From Tyto alba (taxonomy: Eukaryota; Chordata; Aves; Strigiformes; Tytonidae), in contig NW_024881300.1 in the NCBI RefSeq assembly GCF_018691265.1, positions 6,213,546 through 6,277,545 on the forward strand: a stretch of 64,000 nucleotides of DNA, written 5' to 3'. The notes under the pieces were generated by a model. It was given only the letters and a program-made list of their open reading frames with translations. It searched no databases and was not told the DNA's origin. The stretch's first letter is position 1. Each line of letters starts with the position of its first letter. A program made the position numbers and the translations under genes. Positions 50,313 to 61,748 of the stretch are shown piece after piece.

Positions 50313-51341
50313 GAAAAAGAGAACCCCTGTGCCTCCATGCTCTTGCTGTTTTCCTCCTATTTTTACTTTGCCACTGTAGACTTTTGAATCAGACAATCCC
50401 TGCTGTCTATTTAATACCAACTGTTCACCTAAAAACTTGAGTATTACTCCTGTCAGATACGACCTTGCTTCCCTAATCCTGTTCTATGTATATTGAGGAA
50501 AATATGATGGTGACTGTGTGCTACAGTAGTCACAGTATGTTAAAGTCCACATCAATGACAAAGTGGTATTCTTGTAAAACCTTTGGTAGTACTGATATAT
50601 CAAGACAATTAAAGATAATAATTTATGGCAATTAAGCCAACTTTTACCTTCCAATTTGTGCAAAAACAATCTTTTTAAAACTTATACTAAAAAGAAGTTT
50701 CTAAAATACTTATTTTAAAGCTTCACCTATAGCAGATAAGTGTACAGAAATGAAGAAATCCAATGCTAGTTGTTAGCAACATTAATATAGTTCTAGAATG
50801 TACAAGAACAATTGCTAATGATCCAGGCTGTTTTTCACTTAGGTGTCACTGTATATTATTTTCTACTAATTCAGAAGAGTCTGTATGGGTTATAGAAACA
50901 TGGACTTACAGCTTTGGAACAGATTGCAGATCCACCTTGTTTAGTGTAATGTCAGAGACTAATATCAGATGTTCTAGAGTAAGACATAAATCCTGTATTA
51001 TATTTGATTTCTGTAAAATTCTAATAGTTGTTTCAGTAATGTTAAGGTAAAATTACTTTGCAAAAGTTAGATGTAATAATCTATTGACATAATAGCATGT
51101 GACAATACTGTTAACATTTTACATTAGAATGCAAATTTGATTGAGCTGGGAATATAATTGCTTTGGAATATCTCTTGGAGTTGGAAATGAAAGTCTTGGA
51201 GAACGTTAACAGCAGCATTGTAGTTGGCATGAATGTGGAAAGGAATGCAAAAGTGTTGCCCTTTATCTTAATTTCTACATGGAAGCTTCTGAAACTTTTT
51301 CTGCCATGCCTGTAATTATCGCTTTGGCTGATTTTATTTCC

Positions 51342-51398
51342 TATTCTACAGTAATCAGCTAAAGTAATTATTTAAATTGTGACAATTACTGTAGAATA
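51342..51398. repeat. 14 bp perfect inverted repeat (stem-loop, 29 nt loop)
   Basis: TATTCTACAGTAAT (51342-51355) and ATTACTGTAGAATA (51385-51398) are exact reverse complements. The heptamer ACTGTAG is repeated once more directly after arm 2. Pairing does not extend cleanly outward or into the loop, so it is short for a microRNA precursor. Confidence 0.9.
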
Positions 51399-52062
51399 CT
51401 GTAGCGTTCTTTTTCAGCTATATAATTGTGAAATCCTGTAAGCACCAAATGCTCGCTGCAATCATTGTGCCAGTTTTATATTCAGTGTTTTCCACAACCT
51501 ATTGATATCCAAGAAGAATTTTACTAGCAGAAAGTTGTGCCAGCTAATGTTTTGGGTTTTTTTTCCCCCAAAACCTTTTTGAATTTAAAAAATAATTTTA
51601 ACCTCACTAAATTAATATGTTTTTCCTTATTGTTCTGTGAGACCTATGTGCTGAATAACGATGTCTGGTTTATGTTTCTTTGTATTATTATCTCTATCCT
51701 TGCTTGTATTTCATGATTTTACCATCCCAAATGTGTTTAAAAGTATTATTATTTTATTACATTTAACTTTTGTGTCTGTGCATAAAGTGAAAGTCAGAAG
51801 AAAAGCAGGGAATTCCCCTGGCTCTCTAACTGCATTTGAATTTAATTTGCCCTTTTCATCTCCTCTTTGTCTTCTCTATTTAAATTGCAAGCCTTCTGGA
51901 ATGGATTCTCCTACATACTTCATTTGTAATGTGCCTAACACCATTGTCAAATGGCCCTTAGTCTTTTCAGTAATAAACAAGATTTATAATAACATGAGTT
52001 TAAAGATAATCTGGAGACACAAAAGCCCTAATTATGCAAGGAGGGTGGGCAGTGGGAAACAT

Positions 52063-52076
52063 CTTTTTTTTTTTTT
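52063..52076 (+). repeat. Poly-T tract (14 nt)
   Basis: Uninterrupted T run after ACATC. Confidence 0.9.
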
Positions 52077-55048
52077 AATTTAATTTCTGTGCAAAACAAG
52101 AGTAACATTAGTTTTAGATACTAATCTTCAATTGTATGTGAGTTTCTGGATTTGTTACTAAATAGTAAGATAAAGATGCACGAATATTAAATGTGAAGTT
52201 TTAATTGTTTCTGTGATATGTCACGGCCATGTTGTATCAGTTCAGCTGAAAAGACATCTAAGACCCTGAATAAAGGTAAATAAATTTTGTGGGGTAGCTA
52301 GAGAAATTGAACTTTATTTCCTTAGGACACAGATTTTAAGGAAGTCGCCAAATAACCACTGGACTTTTGGTAACCTGTATACACCGAATCAACATTTGTG
52401 TTTTATGAAAAGTGTACCAACACAAAACAGTGGTTTTGTTATGTGGATGACAATGCTTTATGGAATTTTGATCAAATTCACATCTCTTCTGTTTGCTTTC
52501 TACTGTATCTTATGTTTTATGTAATACAAACCAAGACAGCTTTAAGAAACAAATCTGTCGTGTCCATCTTCATAGATGGATGCATTTAACTGTTTAAATT
52601 CATCACTCATGCATTTTTGGTGGGGGTTTGCTTTGTTTTGTATTGTTTTTTAAGGTCACACTTGAGTTTTACTGTTGTTAATTCTGAATTAATGAACCTA
52701 GTGATTTTCTACTGCCATTTCATAATATTCATATTCATAATTACCTCTCTTTGCTTGAAATTTCATATCTAATATTCTTAATGTTAAGGTCAATTTTATT
52801 GATTCTTTGGATCTATTCTTCCATTACATTTTTACTAGACACATACAGAGTGGGTAACTAATCTTAGTATCTTGTGTTCACAATTCTGTTTAGTATGAAA
52901 TTGGTAACTGATATATTAATTATAATAATCTGTTAAATATACTTTACCTACATGTTAATTATAGCAGACCATTCTCATTTATTTTTCTGGGTAGGCTATT
53001 AATTCAACCCAGATGGTAGAGCTTTTTCAGACTGTAACACTCAGTGTTAACAGAATAAATCATGTTGCCAAGATACAGGAGCAAAAATGTTATCACATCT
53101 GAATAGGTTTTAAAATGATATAACCATGAAAGAAACTTACCTTTTAATCAGAGTAGCAGCTTAGTTAGAGCAGGGTCAGTAACCCAGGCCTGGTTTGTAA
53201 GACAGGAAGCATTACTTGGAAGTACAGGAATTTCTATGTGCTCCAGAATATCAAACATTTTGAGAAAATACCTTTTTTCCCTGACTAAATTAAGCAACCT
53301 AAAGGACATGATGTAAAATAATTGTCTCATTTTACTTGAGAAAATATTGAGTACTGTTAAAAAACTTCACACTCTCCAGCAGAAATAATTATAATGCCAT
53401 GTTTACTGTTTGCAATCCCTGTTTAAAGGAAAGGAATCTGCGCTAGCTGTAAATAATTTGTAAAAATTCTTCCCCCTTCACCTTTAATTAAACCAGATAT
53501 TAATATCAGTTCCTTCCTCTTTCACTTTTCCCCTGTTAGAGTGCTCAATATGCAGTTCTCTGCTGGCTACTAGGAGTAGGATTTTTACTTTGATGTGAAA
53601 CACGTTTTAGGTGACACATTACTTCTTGAATACCTCATTTTTTAAATCAGTCTCCCCTCCTACACACATTCACACACGCCTCCACCATGTTTATTTGCAC
53701 AGTATCTTGTGATTTTGATTTTTACTCTCAGTGGACATATTCTCAAGATATAAACTGGATCATATTTGGGTATTTCAAAGCCCACTACTTCATCTAGATG
53801 AATGAATCAAGATAATCCTTTATAAAATAAGATTAATGCCACCTTTAGCTTCTTTTTTACCATGTAGAATAAATGTTTCTTGAATGATGAACATGGAGTT
53901 TTCCATTACAAAAACCTAGGCAACCTAGTTAGACTGAACATGCACTCTTTCTAAGTATAGAGAAACAGACTGTTCTCATTTTCTTACTGTGTTATAAGAA
54001 ATAAATTGAATAACGATACTTTTAAGTGTATTATCTGCACATATCCAGAAAGAAAAATATGAACTTTAGAAAAACTAATACTTATGTATCAAAAGCTTCT
54101 TGGTATCTAGGTGTATTTTCCAAAACACTCTGTTAGCATGGTGGAATAAAATAAAATGTTTTTTCAGTCTTTTCAGGGATACTCACTATAAAACCTTATA
54201 CTTTGAGGGTGGGGTGTGGGGGGTGTGTGGGAGTTATGTAGGGCAATTAAGTGCTAGCAATTATTGTTTGAACATTTCTAGTTCATGGTTCAGTAGCACC
54301 ATTGGGACACATGCTAGAGATCCTGATTCAACAGTCAAGAATAAGTAAAGGTAAAAAAAGTACCTAAAGTACTGCCAATTTTTTGTTAATTTCAAATAAT
54401 CTAATTTATGTATTTTTGGAAGCAAAGGAGTAAACCTTGGCTGTGACTTGAGACACAGCTCTGTATGAAATATACCTCTTTACTACCATGAAAAAGAGAT
54501 TAATAGTTGATGTTTTATGTTCTCCAGCACAAACCCTTAGTCCAGACTCCATAATCAGCCATGTTGCTTTACTTCTATTTTTTTTAAACTCTGAGTCATA
54601 GTTACCAACCACATAAAGTGGGACCGTTTGCTAATTGGTGTTAAACATGCTGTTAATTGCTTTGCTTGTTGTGAGTCTAAACTCTGATAGTTCATCTCTT
54701 GGAATTAATCTGTTTCATTAAGGCCAGGTAAAATGAGATACTTGAGTCCCAGTCCCAAGGGATAGAAAAAAATAGTCCCAGATTATTTTGTAGACTTGAG
54801 AGAACTGTAAGAGTAAATTTCATAATCTTTTTACCTCTGTGGCTGTCTGGACAAAATGGAGTGAAATTATCAAAACATAATATTCACTGAGTACAATTTG
54901 GTCCCCCAGACCCTATATTTAAGCCGTCAAGAGAAACAATTGAAAAGTTTCCTAAGTGCTGTATTTGTAGAGCTACCAAAGGCACACTATTAACCCACAG
55001 CAGGAATTAGCATAATGTACAGTCCTCTTGGTACCCCCATTAAGCTTA

Positions 55049-55120
55049 TTGGGCCAAATTCTACTTTTTCTCTTCCTATACAACAGCTGTGGGAGAGACC
55101 TATGGGCTCAAATTGGCCCA
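55049..55120. repeat. Short palindromic interspersed repeat, TTGGGCCAAATT ends
   Basis: TTGGGCCAAATT (55049-55060) faces AAATTGGCCCA (55110-55120); the arms pair at 10 of 11 positions around a 49 bp centre. The wording GGGCCAAATTCTxCT is one I associate with a common foldback repeat in turtle and bird genomes. Family name unknown to me. Confidence 0.45.
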
Positions 55121-55294
55121 CTGAGTACAGTGCTAACCCTCAATTTGAAAGAAATATGCTTGAAAGAAGAATGAAAAAACAACAACAAAGCCAAAGTATA
55201 ACCGAAAACATATGAATTACAACTAGGAAATGTTTCTAAACTAACTATCAATAAGAACTGCAAAAACACTATGTGGTTACGAGTAGCTTTTAGC

Positions 55295-55560
55295 TAGGGA
55301 ATGTAAAATCTTAAATGGCACAGATAACGTCAGTCTGAATTACCGTTTTCAGAATGACACAGATGTTAGGATAAGGAAGCATAAATGGAAATTAAAGAGA
55401 AACAAATTCAGAACAGATGTCAGGAAGCATTTTTTTCATGCCGAGAATCACAAACGTGTGGAATGGCCTACCAGGCAAGATTGTTAAGGCAAAAACACAG
55501 GGGACATTCAAGAAGTGATCAGATGGCATCATAGGGGAATTGAGTAGTAAAAAAGGAAAT
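55295..55560 (+). mobile_element. Ancient CR1/L3-like LINE relic, C-terminal ORF2 region
   Basis: Plus-strand translation contains NKFRTDVRKHFFHAE, then in the next frame NVWNGLPGKIVKAKTQGTFK. Together they are the CR1-clade C-terminal segment of the form RxDxRKxFFxxRVVNxWNxLPxxVVxAxxxxxFK. Upstream, AAAATCTTAAATGGCACAGA (55306-55325) fits the KIxNG segment and is followed by TGGAAATTAAAGAGAAACAA (55386-55405), the LKLxRxKF part. One frameshift and several stops. The element stops before any 3' UTR I can recognise. Confidence 0.8.
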
Positions 55561-56017
55561 GAGCATGCATAAGGCAAATGGTTTTAATTTAATCCCAAAC
55601 AATGTCCATGTTCTTACGTTATTAATGCTTGTATATTTACCTTGGATAAACACACAGAATTCCTGTGTTAAAAAAAATGCACAAAATAATCTCTTTCTGA
55701 TAATAAAATCAAAACAAATTTGTCATCTTTTCTGTAATGTCTTTAAAAATTGTGTATGTAGCAAACACTTTTTGGTTTTGGTACAATCTCTCTATTTATT
55801 CCATATGGGTCATCTGTAGATGTTAGCCATGAGGTCATAGGGGAACTTATGAATAACTTTAGAATATATTTCTCAGGAACAGCATCTTTTTGACATTGTT
55901 ACTTATCTTTTTAGGATGCTTTCTCCCCTGAGCTCTATTTTCACACAATGTACAGGTGGAAAAGAAGATGTACTTCATCTTACCTTTTGGGAAGAAACAG
56001 ACGTATAATGCTCAAAG
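55561..56017. other. AT-rich sequence, nothing recognised
   Basis: No gene or repeat family seen between the LINE relic and the palindromic repeat. Confidence 0.5.
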
Positions 56018-56124
56018 CCCCAGTCCACAACACTTATTCATGTAACTTGGTGTTTTGCCTACTCTGTTAATTCCAGTGGGCTTTTCGTGTGAGTAGCTAC
56101 ATGCAGAGTTGTTTGCAGGACAGG
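56018..56124. mobile_element. Ancient palindromic (foldback/MITE-like) interspersed repeat
   Basis: The left half reads CCCAGTCCACAACACTTATT then CATGTAACTT. The right half reads GTGTGAGTAGCTACATGCAG then AGTTGTTTGCAGGACAGGAT; its reverse complement (ATCCTGTCCTGCAAACAACT, CTGCATGTAGCT) follows the left half with small gaps. The phrases GATCCTGCAAACACTTA and GTGAGTAGTCCCAT are what I recall from an abundant palindromic repeat in turtles, crocodilians and birds. This copy is heavily decayed. I do not know its Repbase name. Confidence 0.55.
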
Positions 56125-57798
56125 ATTCAAATGCTTTATGTGGCTCTTTTAGGACAGGCAGGTATCCCCCAAAATAAGGAATCATGTTTTCTGCTATAGA
56201 CTTTATATTTCAATCTAGAGAACTCTGAGCCTCAAATGTGGAAATATACAGAAACTAGAGATCCCCAAAGCCACATCCAGCTTCTGAATGTGGGAATGAG
56301 TATTTTGCATCTTCACTTTTTGATGGTTGAAACCAATGGCACATAAAGTAAAGATGAAAATAGAAAGTGGGTGTGAGCCATGTTTATGGACTGCTTTTGC
56401 TACCTTACTGATCAATAAAAGTAGCTCTGGAGATTCCTGTATTCACATTGTTTGCAGCTTATAGCGTAAGCAGAATAAGCAAAATATACATACAGCCGTT
56501 ACACCAGGAGATTCCTTGAGCAGAGGGCTGTATAGGACACCAATAGGAGTATTGGGCATCTCTAGGAGCTTGGAACTAAAAACCTACCAAGATTTGTTCC
56601 TTTCATGCTAACTTGCAAACTTGGCTTAGAAGTTTGTTCCTTGGATATAGAAGTGTGGCTCATACGCGTAATAATAAAATTCAGCTTAAATGTGTTGTGT
56701 TGTTTTTTTTTTTTTTTTTCCCTCTCAACGGTGTTACTACAGTAGGCAAAAAAGACCAAATTTGAATCCAGTAGATGATGATGAAAAAATAAAGGGCAGT
56801 GTTTTGTAGTTTTTGGAGAACGAAATCCTCACTGTGCACTATTGAAAACACTTCCAATTGAAGTAAATAACACTCTGTTGCTTTCCTATTGGCTAGGTGG
56901 TGTTTTACTGTGTTGTGACATTATTGTTTGTGTTATCAGGATTTTAATTTTGCAGACATAGAAATGTAATGGAATCCACCTGGTGGATAATTTAGTTTAT
57001 GCCTTTCAGTTCAACTTAGCTTCTAGTCTCATAAGTCCCCGACTTGTAAATTAATCAATTAAACATCAATTTAATGTACCACTTCCCTTTAAGCTGTTCT
57101 TATAAAGTATTTGATCAATATATACTTTAAACTCCTAATGTTTAAACAAATCATCACCTTGTCATTTAGGTGTAAACAGAAAACTAAATAATACGGTGTT
57201 AACTTATGTATTGTAGGCTGAAAATGTTGTCTAGGCTTATCTTTTTTTTAATGTGCTTTTGACATAAAACCAGTTCACTAAGTCACGTACTGAGAAATTC
57301 AATAGCAGAATGGGCTTAGTGATTTACTAAAATTGTATGTAAATCTAATAGTCATATAATATGTACAGATTAGGAACTCCATAGAAAAAGGAAGAGAGCT
57401 GTAAGAAAATTAAGATGAAGAGCCATGAGTTACTTTTGAAGGTTCTGGAGTTTTAATCATAAGCTTATGTTGATATTCCTATTTCCATTGCATTTGGCAG
57501 CAAGTCACTGTTTTAAAATTGTGTTTCTATTTCATTGTCAGTGTCTGAAACTGAATTACAATGATCCATAGCAGCGTTTTCTTAATTATGTTTCAATCAG
57601 TTAATTAACACTTGTACATGCATACCAGACATAGATTAGAAAAAGAATGAAGACATGTCCCATGTCAAGGAGAATAGGCTAGGATTTTACAGATGAAGAG
57701 GTCTGATGGAGTTCAACATCAGTTCCCTTCTGACTTTCAGTGAGAACTCTTTACCTGCTTTCTCTAGCATGCTCTGAAAATCCTAGTTATAGAGTGAA
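56125..57798. other. AT-rich unique sequence
   Basis: Holds a poly-T at about 56703-56719 and a conserved-element-like stretch at 57000-57110. No gene recognised. Confidence 0.5.
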
Positions 57799-57875
57799 GG
57801 GGCCAGTCCTACAGCACTTCTCAGAATACTGAATATGGCATGTAGTCTCCCTGGATTGAAAGACTGCACTGCACA
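57799..57875. mobile_element. Possible second copy of the palindromic repeat
   Basis: GGGGCCAGTCCTACAGCACTT near the start and ATGTAGTCTCCCTGGATTGA further on parallel the GGCCTGATCCTGCAAACACTT and GTAGTCCCATTGACTTCAAT portions of the same remembered repeat. Only about half of a full element is visible. Weak on its own; support comes from the neighbour at 56 kb. Confidence 0.35.
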
Positions 57876-58078
57876 AATTTGGTATTGATTTCTCAAAACT
57901 GAACCGTAAAACTAGATTATATCAGAAATGAGACAAACTTATTAACAGTATTGAATACAAGTATCAACATACACCAGATTCTTTGATATATTTTTGTTGT
58001 ATCATTTGGTGCAACAAACTTTTATGTATGATCTTTATAAAATCTTACCCAAGAATTTCTGTTAATTAATTGTTGCAC

Positions 58079-58100
58079 AAAAAAAAAAAAAAAAAAAAAA
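58079..58100 (+). repeat. Poly-A tract (22 nt)
   Basis: Uninterrupted A run followed by CCCAAAACACC. No retroposed body recognised upstream. Confidence 0.95.
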
Positions 58101-61100
58101 CCCAAAACACCAAACCCTTACCCCTTAGTGATTCTTTATTTCCATTCTGCGGGTAAGATTCAAAGTGGCAATGTTAAAACCTGTAAGATAACACCTTGTT
58201 CAAGATGGAAGATATCTATTATTGTTGAGACAATAGGAACAATGGGCTAAACTTCTCTGAGTTGCATCTTGCCAAGGACAAGATCATCCCAGGATAATTT
58301 TGAAGTACATTTGAGAAATGATATGTGTTAACATACACCTATTCAATAATGTCTAGCTGGCATGTTAGAGACAGCCTCATTTTTATTTGTTTGAAAGTAC
58401 CCCCAGTTCTAAACCAGTTCTGTCTATTGCCGTGACTTTGAACACAAAAGAATACATTCTTATATGAGCAGCAAGATATTTTAAATAATGAAGTATAATT
58501 CCATCAGCACTGTGTTCTCCTGTTATTTATTACTGTACTAAATTATCTACAACTGAAGACATCCAGTTTATAATGAGATATCTGATGATTTATTTTTGCA
58601 AAAAATATTAGCTTTATTATTTATTAATTCTAGCACTATTCCTTAGTGTATACTCCATAAATATTAACATATCTGATGTCTTGTAAAGATATGATGAAAA
58701 TAGCATTATGCCTGATGTATGGGGAAGATTTGACATCTCATTTTTATGCAGTTGATCTTCTATAGCTTATAGTATCAAGAAGCTCAATTAATTAAGAACT
58801 TGTGTCAAAAAAAATAAATAGTGCTAGTGTAAGGATATTTGGAGACTTGCATTTGGACTAAAAACACTGTTTAGCCATGAACATTATCACAGAGAGAGTA
58901 AAGTCGAAGACTGCATCTTGTTTATTTGAGGAAGAGGAAAAAAATTACAAAATTTCTTTTAAATTACTGTATTGCTCGACAAATACCCATGTAAAAATAT
59001 TGAGAGCTATGTGAGGATATTGTGATATGTCCTCACAGGAGGTCTCAAGTTGTTACCTTAAAAATAGTATTTATACTGGATATTATTTTAAGTAATATCA
59101 AAACAGTACCACTATCTACATTTACTGCTAAAAATAAGCCAGATACATCATCATCGTGCTGTATGAATACAGCTGTTGTCTGAAACCCACAAAGACCATC
59201 TGGAATTTGAGGTTCATCAAAAGATTATTGTTCAAGGGTGGTTTATCTCAAAACCCCAAATCCTTTACATTTTTGCATCAGTCTTTTGTAGAGTCTGATG
59301 TAGAAAGATCTCCTTTAAGCTTGTTATGTATTTGGTCTGATTAAGAATCACTTGTTTTGATACATACTATTAAATACAGTACTGTATTTGTAACTATTTT
59401 AAGGATAAATTTACAGATTGTTTCATTGTCATTTCTCACAGGTTTTCTCTTCAGATGGAAGAATTTATCACATAAAAATTTGTAAATATACTATGTTTGT
59501 GAATATACTAAGATCGTGAAGACTTATTACTTGATGCCCATCTGTGTTTCTCCAATTATAGGTAAGCTTCAGACACTCAAAGGGGCATGCTAGTGATTTG
59601 ACAAATACAAATTTAACATAGAATTAAACGTGACATAAATAATTTATACTATAAGTTGATCTTTGCTTTGTATCTTTGAACAAACATCTTGTTTTTCCAA
59701 CTAGCTTGATGCGGGTAAGCCAGCTAAGCATTCATATTCTGTGGGGAGGAGAAGGCACAGTTCCTAGTTACAACTGGTTGACTGTGTGTGGGTGAAAAGT
59801 CCCAGCTGATAACTTGATAACAAGAGAACAGTAGGAAAAAGGAGTAGCCTCATGGCTGTAACTAAAGCACATTATGTCAGATACGCTGTAAGGCATTTCA
59901 TTTCTCTAGTTTTCTAGGAAATATAAAGAGACCAGTAGTACTTTGGTGAGGTCTGCTTTTTTTTTAATATGCAATATAGTAGTTCCAGATGTGTCTGAAG
60001 CCAGTGTGAAATTGGTGGATTCAAGAAGGCTTACTTGAAAACTTTATAAGTAAACAGAATGAGTAAGTCGAAGGCACTTGCTTTGCATTTGTAAAGATTT
60101 ATGCCAGTATGTTTAGTGTTGATTGTAGCTTCTCTTATCATATCTCTTCTGGTATCATCAGAGAACAGGCTGTGACTTTGGCTTCTAGCCACTATCTTCT
60201 GTCAGGACTGATACTGTAGAGATGGTATGGCCATCACACACATCTTCATGTATATGGTATAGGAGGGGACTGTGACGTTTGTATGCTGTATTGCAAAAAT
60301 TGTGCTGAGTTTTCTTGCTGCAGTTGATATTCGCTCAACAAAGCTAAATGTATTCTTTGCATTTCAACACACTGTAGTATCAGGATTCCAATGTTTCTAT
60401 ATCAGTACTGTTACCTATAGATAATTACATTAAAAAATTATTGTTGTCTTTTGTGATATAATATGAGGGAGGCATTTAGAAGTTCCTTAAAATTGTGGAG
60501 TTACAAATAGTTTGCATTTGCTACGTATTAGTACAAAAGGGAAAATAATTTAAGTAGCATACGTACATGAAATGTACACAAACATATATTTATATATAGT
60601 CCATACAAGAAACTAAATGAGGTAACTGCTGCATACTTTAGATTATGTTTTAAAGCATGAAGCTCCAGTTGCGACACCGTAATCATTGAAGGAGTGCCGT
60701 GCAACCTTGAGATGTGCTGGCTGGAATGGAACAGCTCATTACTAATATGAGGCAGAACCCATACATAAAAAGCAAGCAAAGAAACCTTTGTGTTTCTTGG
60801 ACATTGAGATGCCAATCAGAGTGCTGCATGTGTGCCTGGAATTCTAAATAATTTTCTGGATGCATTTATTCGATATCATTGGTATAAAATAACTACAAAT
60901 AAATTCTAGGGCTCTCCAAAGGCTTGTATGTATTTGCTGCTGCTCACATATTTCTGCAATCTATTGTCAGTCTTTTGACAAAGACTCAATGTCAAATAAC
61001 TGACAGTTCACTGGTATTCCAGACTGTCACCTTCATTTTACTTCTTTCCCAGGAGGAAAAGGATTCTTGCAGGTTTTGTCGGGTTTTTTTTTCTGGAGGC

Positions 61101-61729
61101 AGCGGACTACAAAATCATTTTCCTGCCAAACATTAATTTTTTGAAAGCCCGTGGATAGGGTTAAGGCCACTGCTGAGAAGACTCAAAGCTAACACTAAGC
61201 AGAGAGCATGGCACTTCCTTTTGAGAAGTAAAATTAAAAATTGAAAGCTACTTTGACCATGATGCAGATCCCCATTGGCATTTTCATTTACTAGCAGAAC
61301 TTCATTTTGGTGAAGATTACACCATCCTGAGGAGCTTGATGCAAAGCTCCTTAGCCCTATAATTATTATTTGTATAAGTACTGTGCTCTTGAGTCAAGTC
61401 AGAATTTTCTGTAGATGCTATGCCCAGTAAACATATGTTACCTCAGGAAGAATAACCTAAGTGATAAAGCTGTTTTGTAGAACAGTTGGGCACAAAAGAT
61501 AGAGGAAAGCAAGGCAAAGATGAATTGCGTTGGAGAGATGTATTTTTCCCCAGATCAGAATAAAGAAAGGATTGGTTTAATCCATTTTAAAACTAAGAAA
61601 GCTATCACTAAGCATAATATGAAACTGGAAGTATACTATATTTTACAGTAATGAGAATAGAATAATTCTGGTATGTGACATAATACACCTGTATGTGTAT
61701 GTTTTGTATATTTTATGATGGGAGTTTTC

Positions 61730-61748
61730 TTTTTTTTTTTTTTTTTTT
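61730..61748 (+). repeat. Poly-T tract (19 nt)
   Basis: Uninterrupted T run directly before AACAG. Confidence 0.95.

Larger units (their letters stand above)
50001..55294. other. AT-rich unique sequence, no gene recognised
   Basis: Contains the (GTTT)n run at 50282-50312, a 14 bp perfect inverted repeat at 51342-51398 in a conserved-element-like setting, a 14-T run at 52063-52076 and a short palindromic repeat at 55049-55120. The 140-codon plus-strand frame at 51661-52083 has no recognisable domain. Confidence 0.5.

Noticed and set aside
51661..52083. 140-codon plus-strand open frame
   Set aside because: Starts hydrophobic only because the DNA is T-rich, ends in a poly-T phenylalanine run, and has no recognisable domain.
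57640..57770. MIR/L2-like wording TTTTACAGATGAAGAG
   Set aside because: Only one short phrase matches the antisense SINE core; nothing extends on either side.
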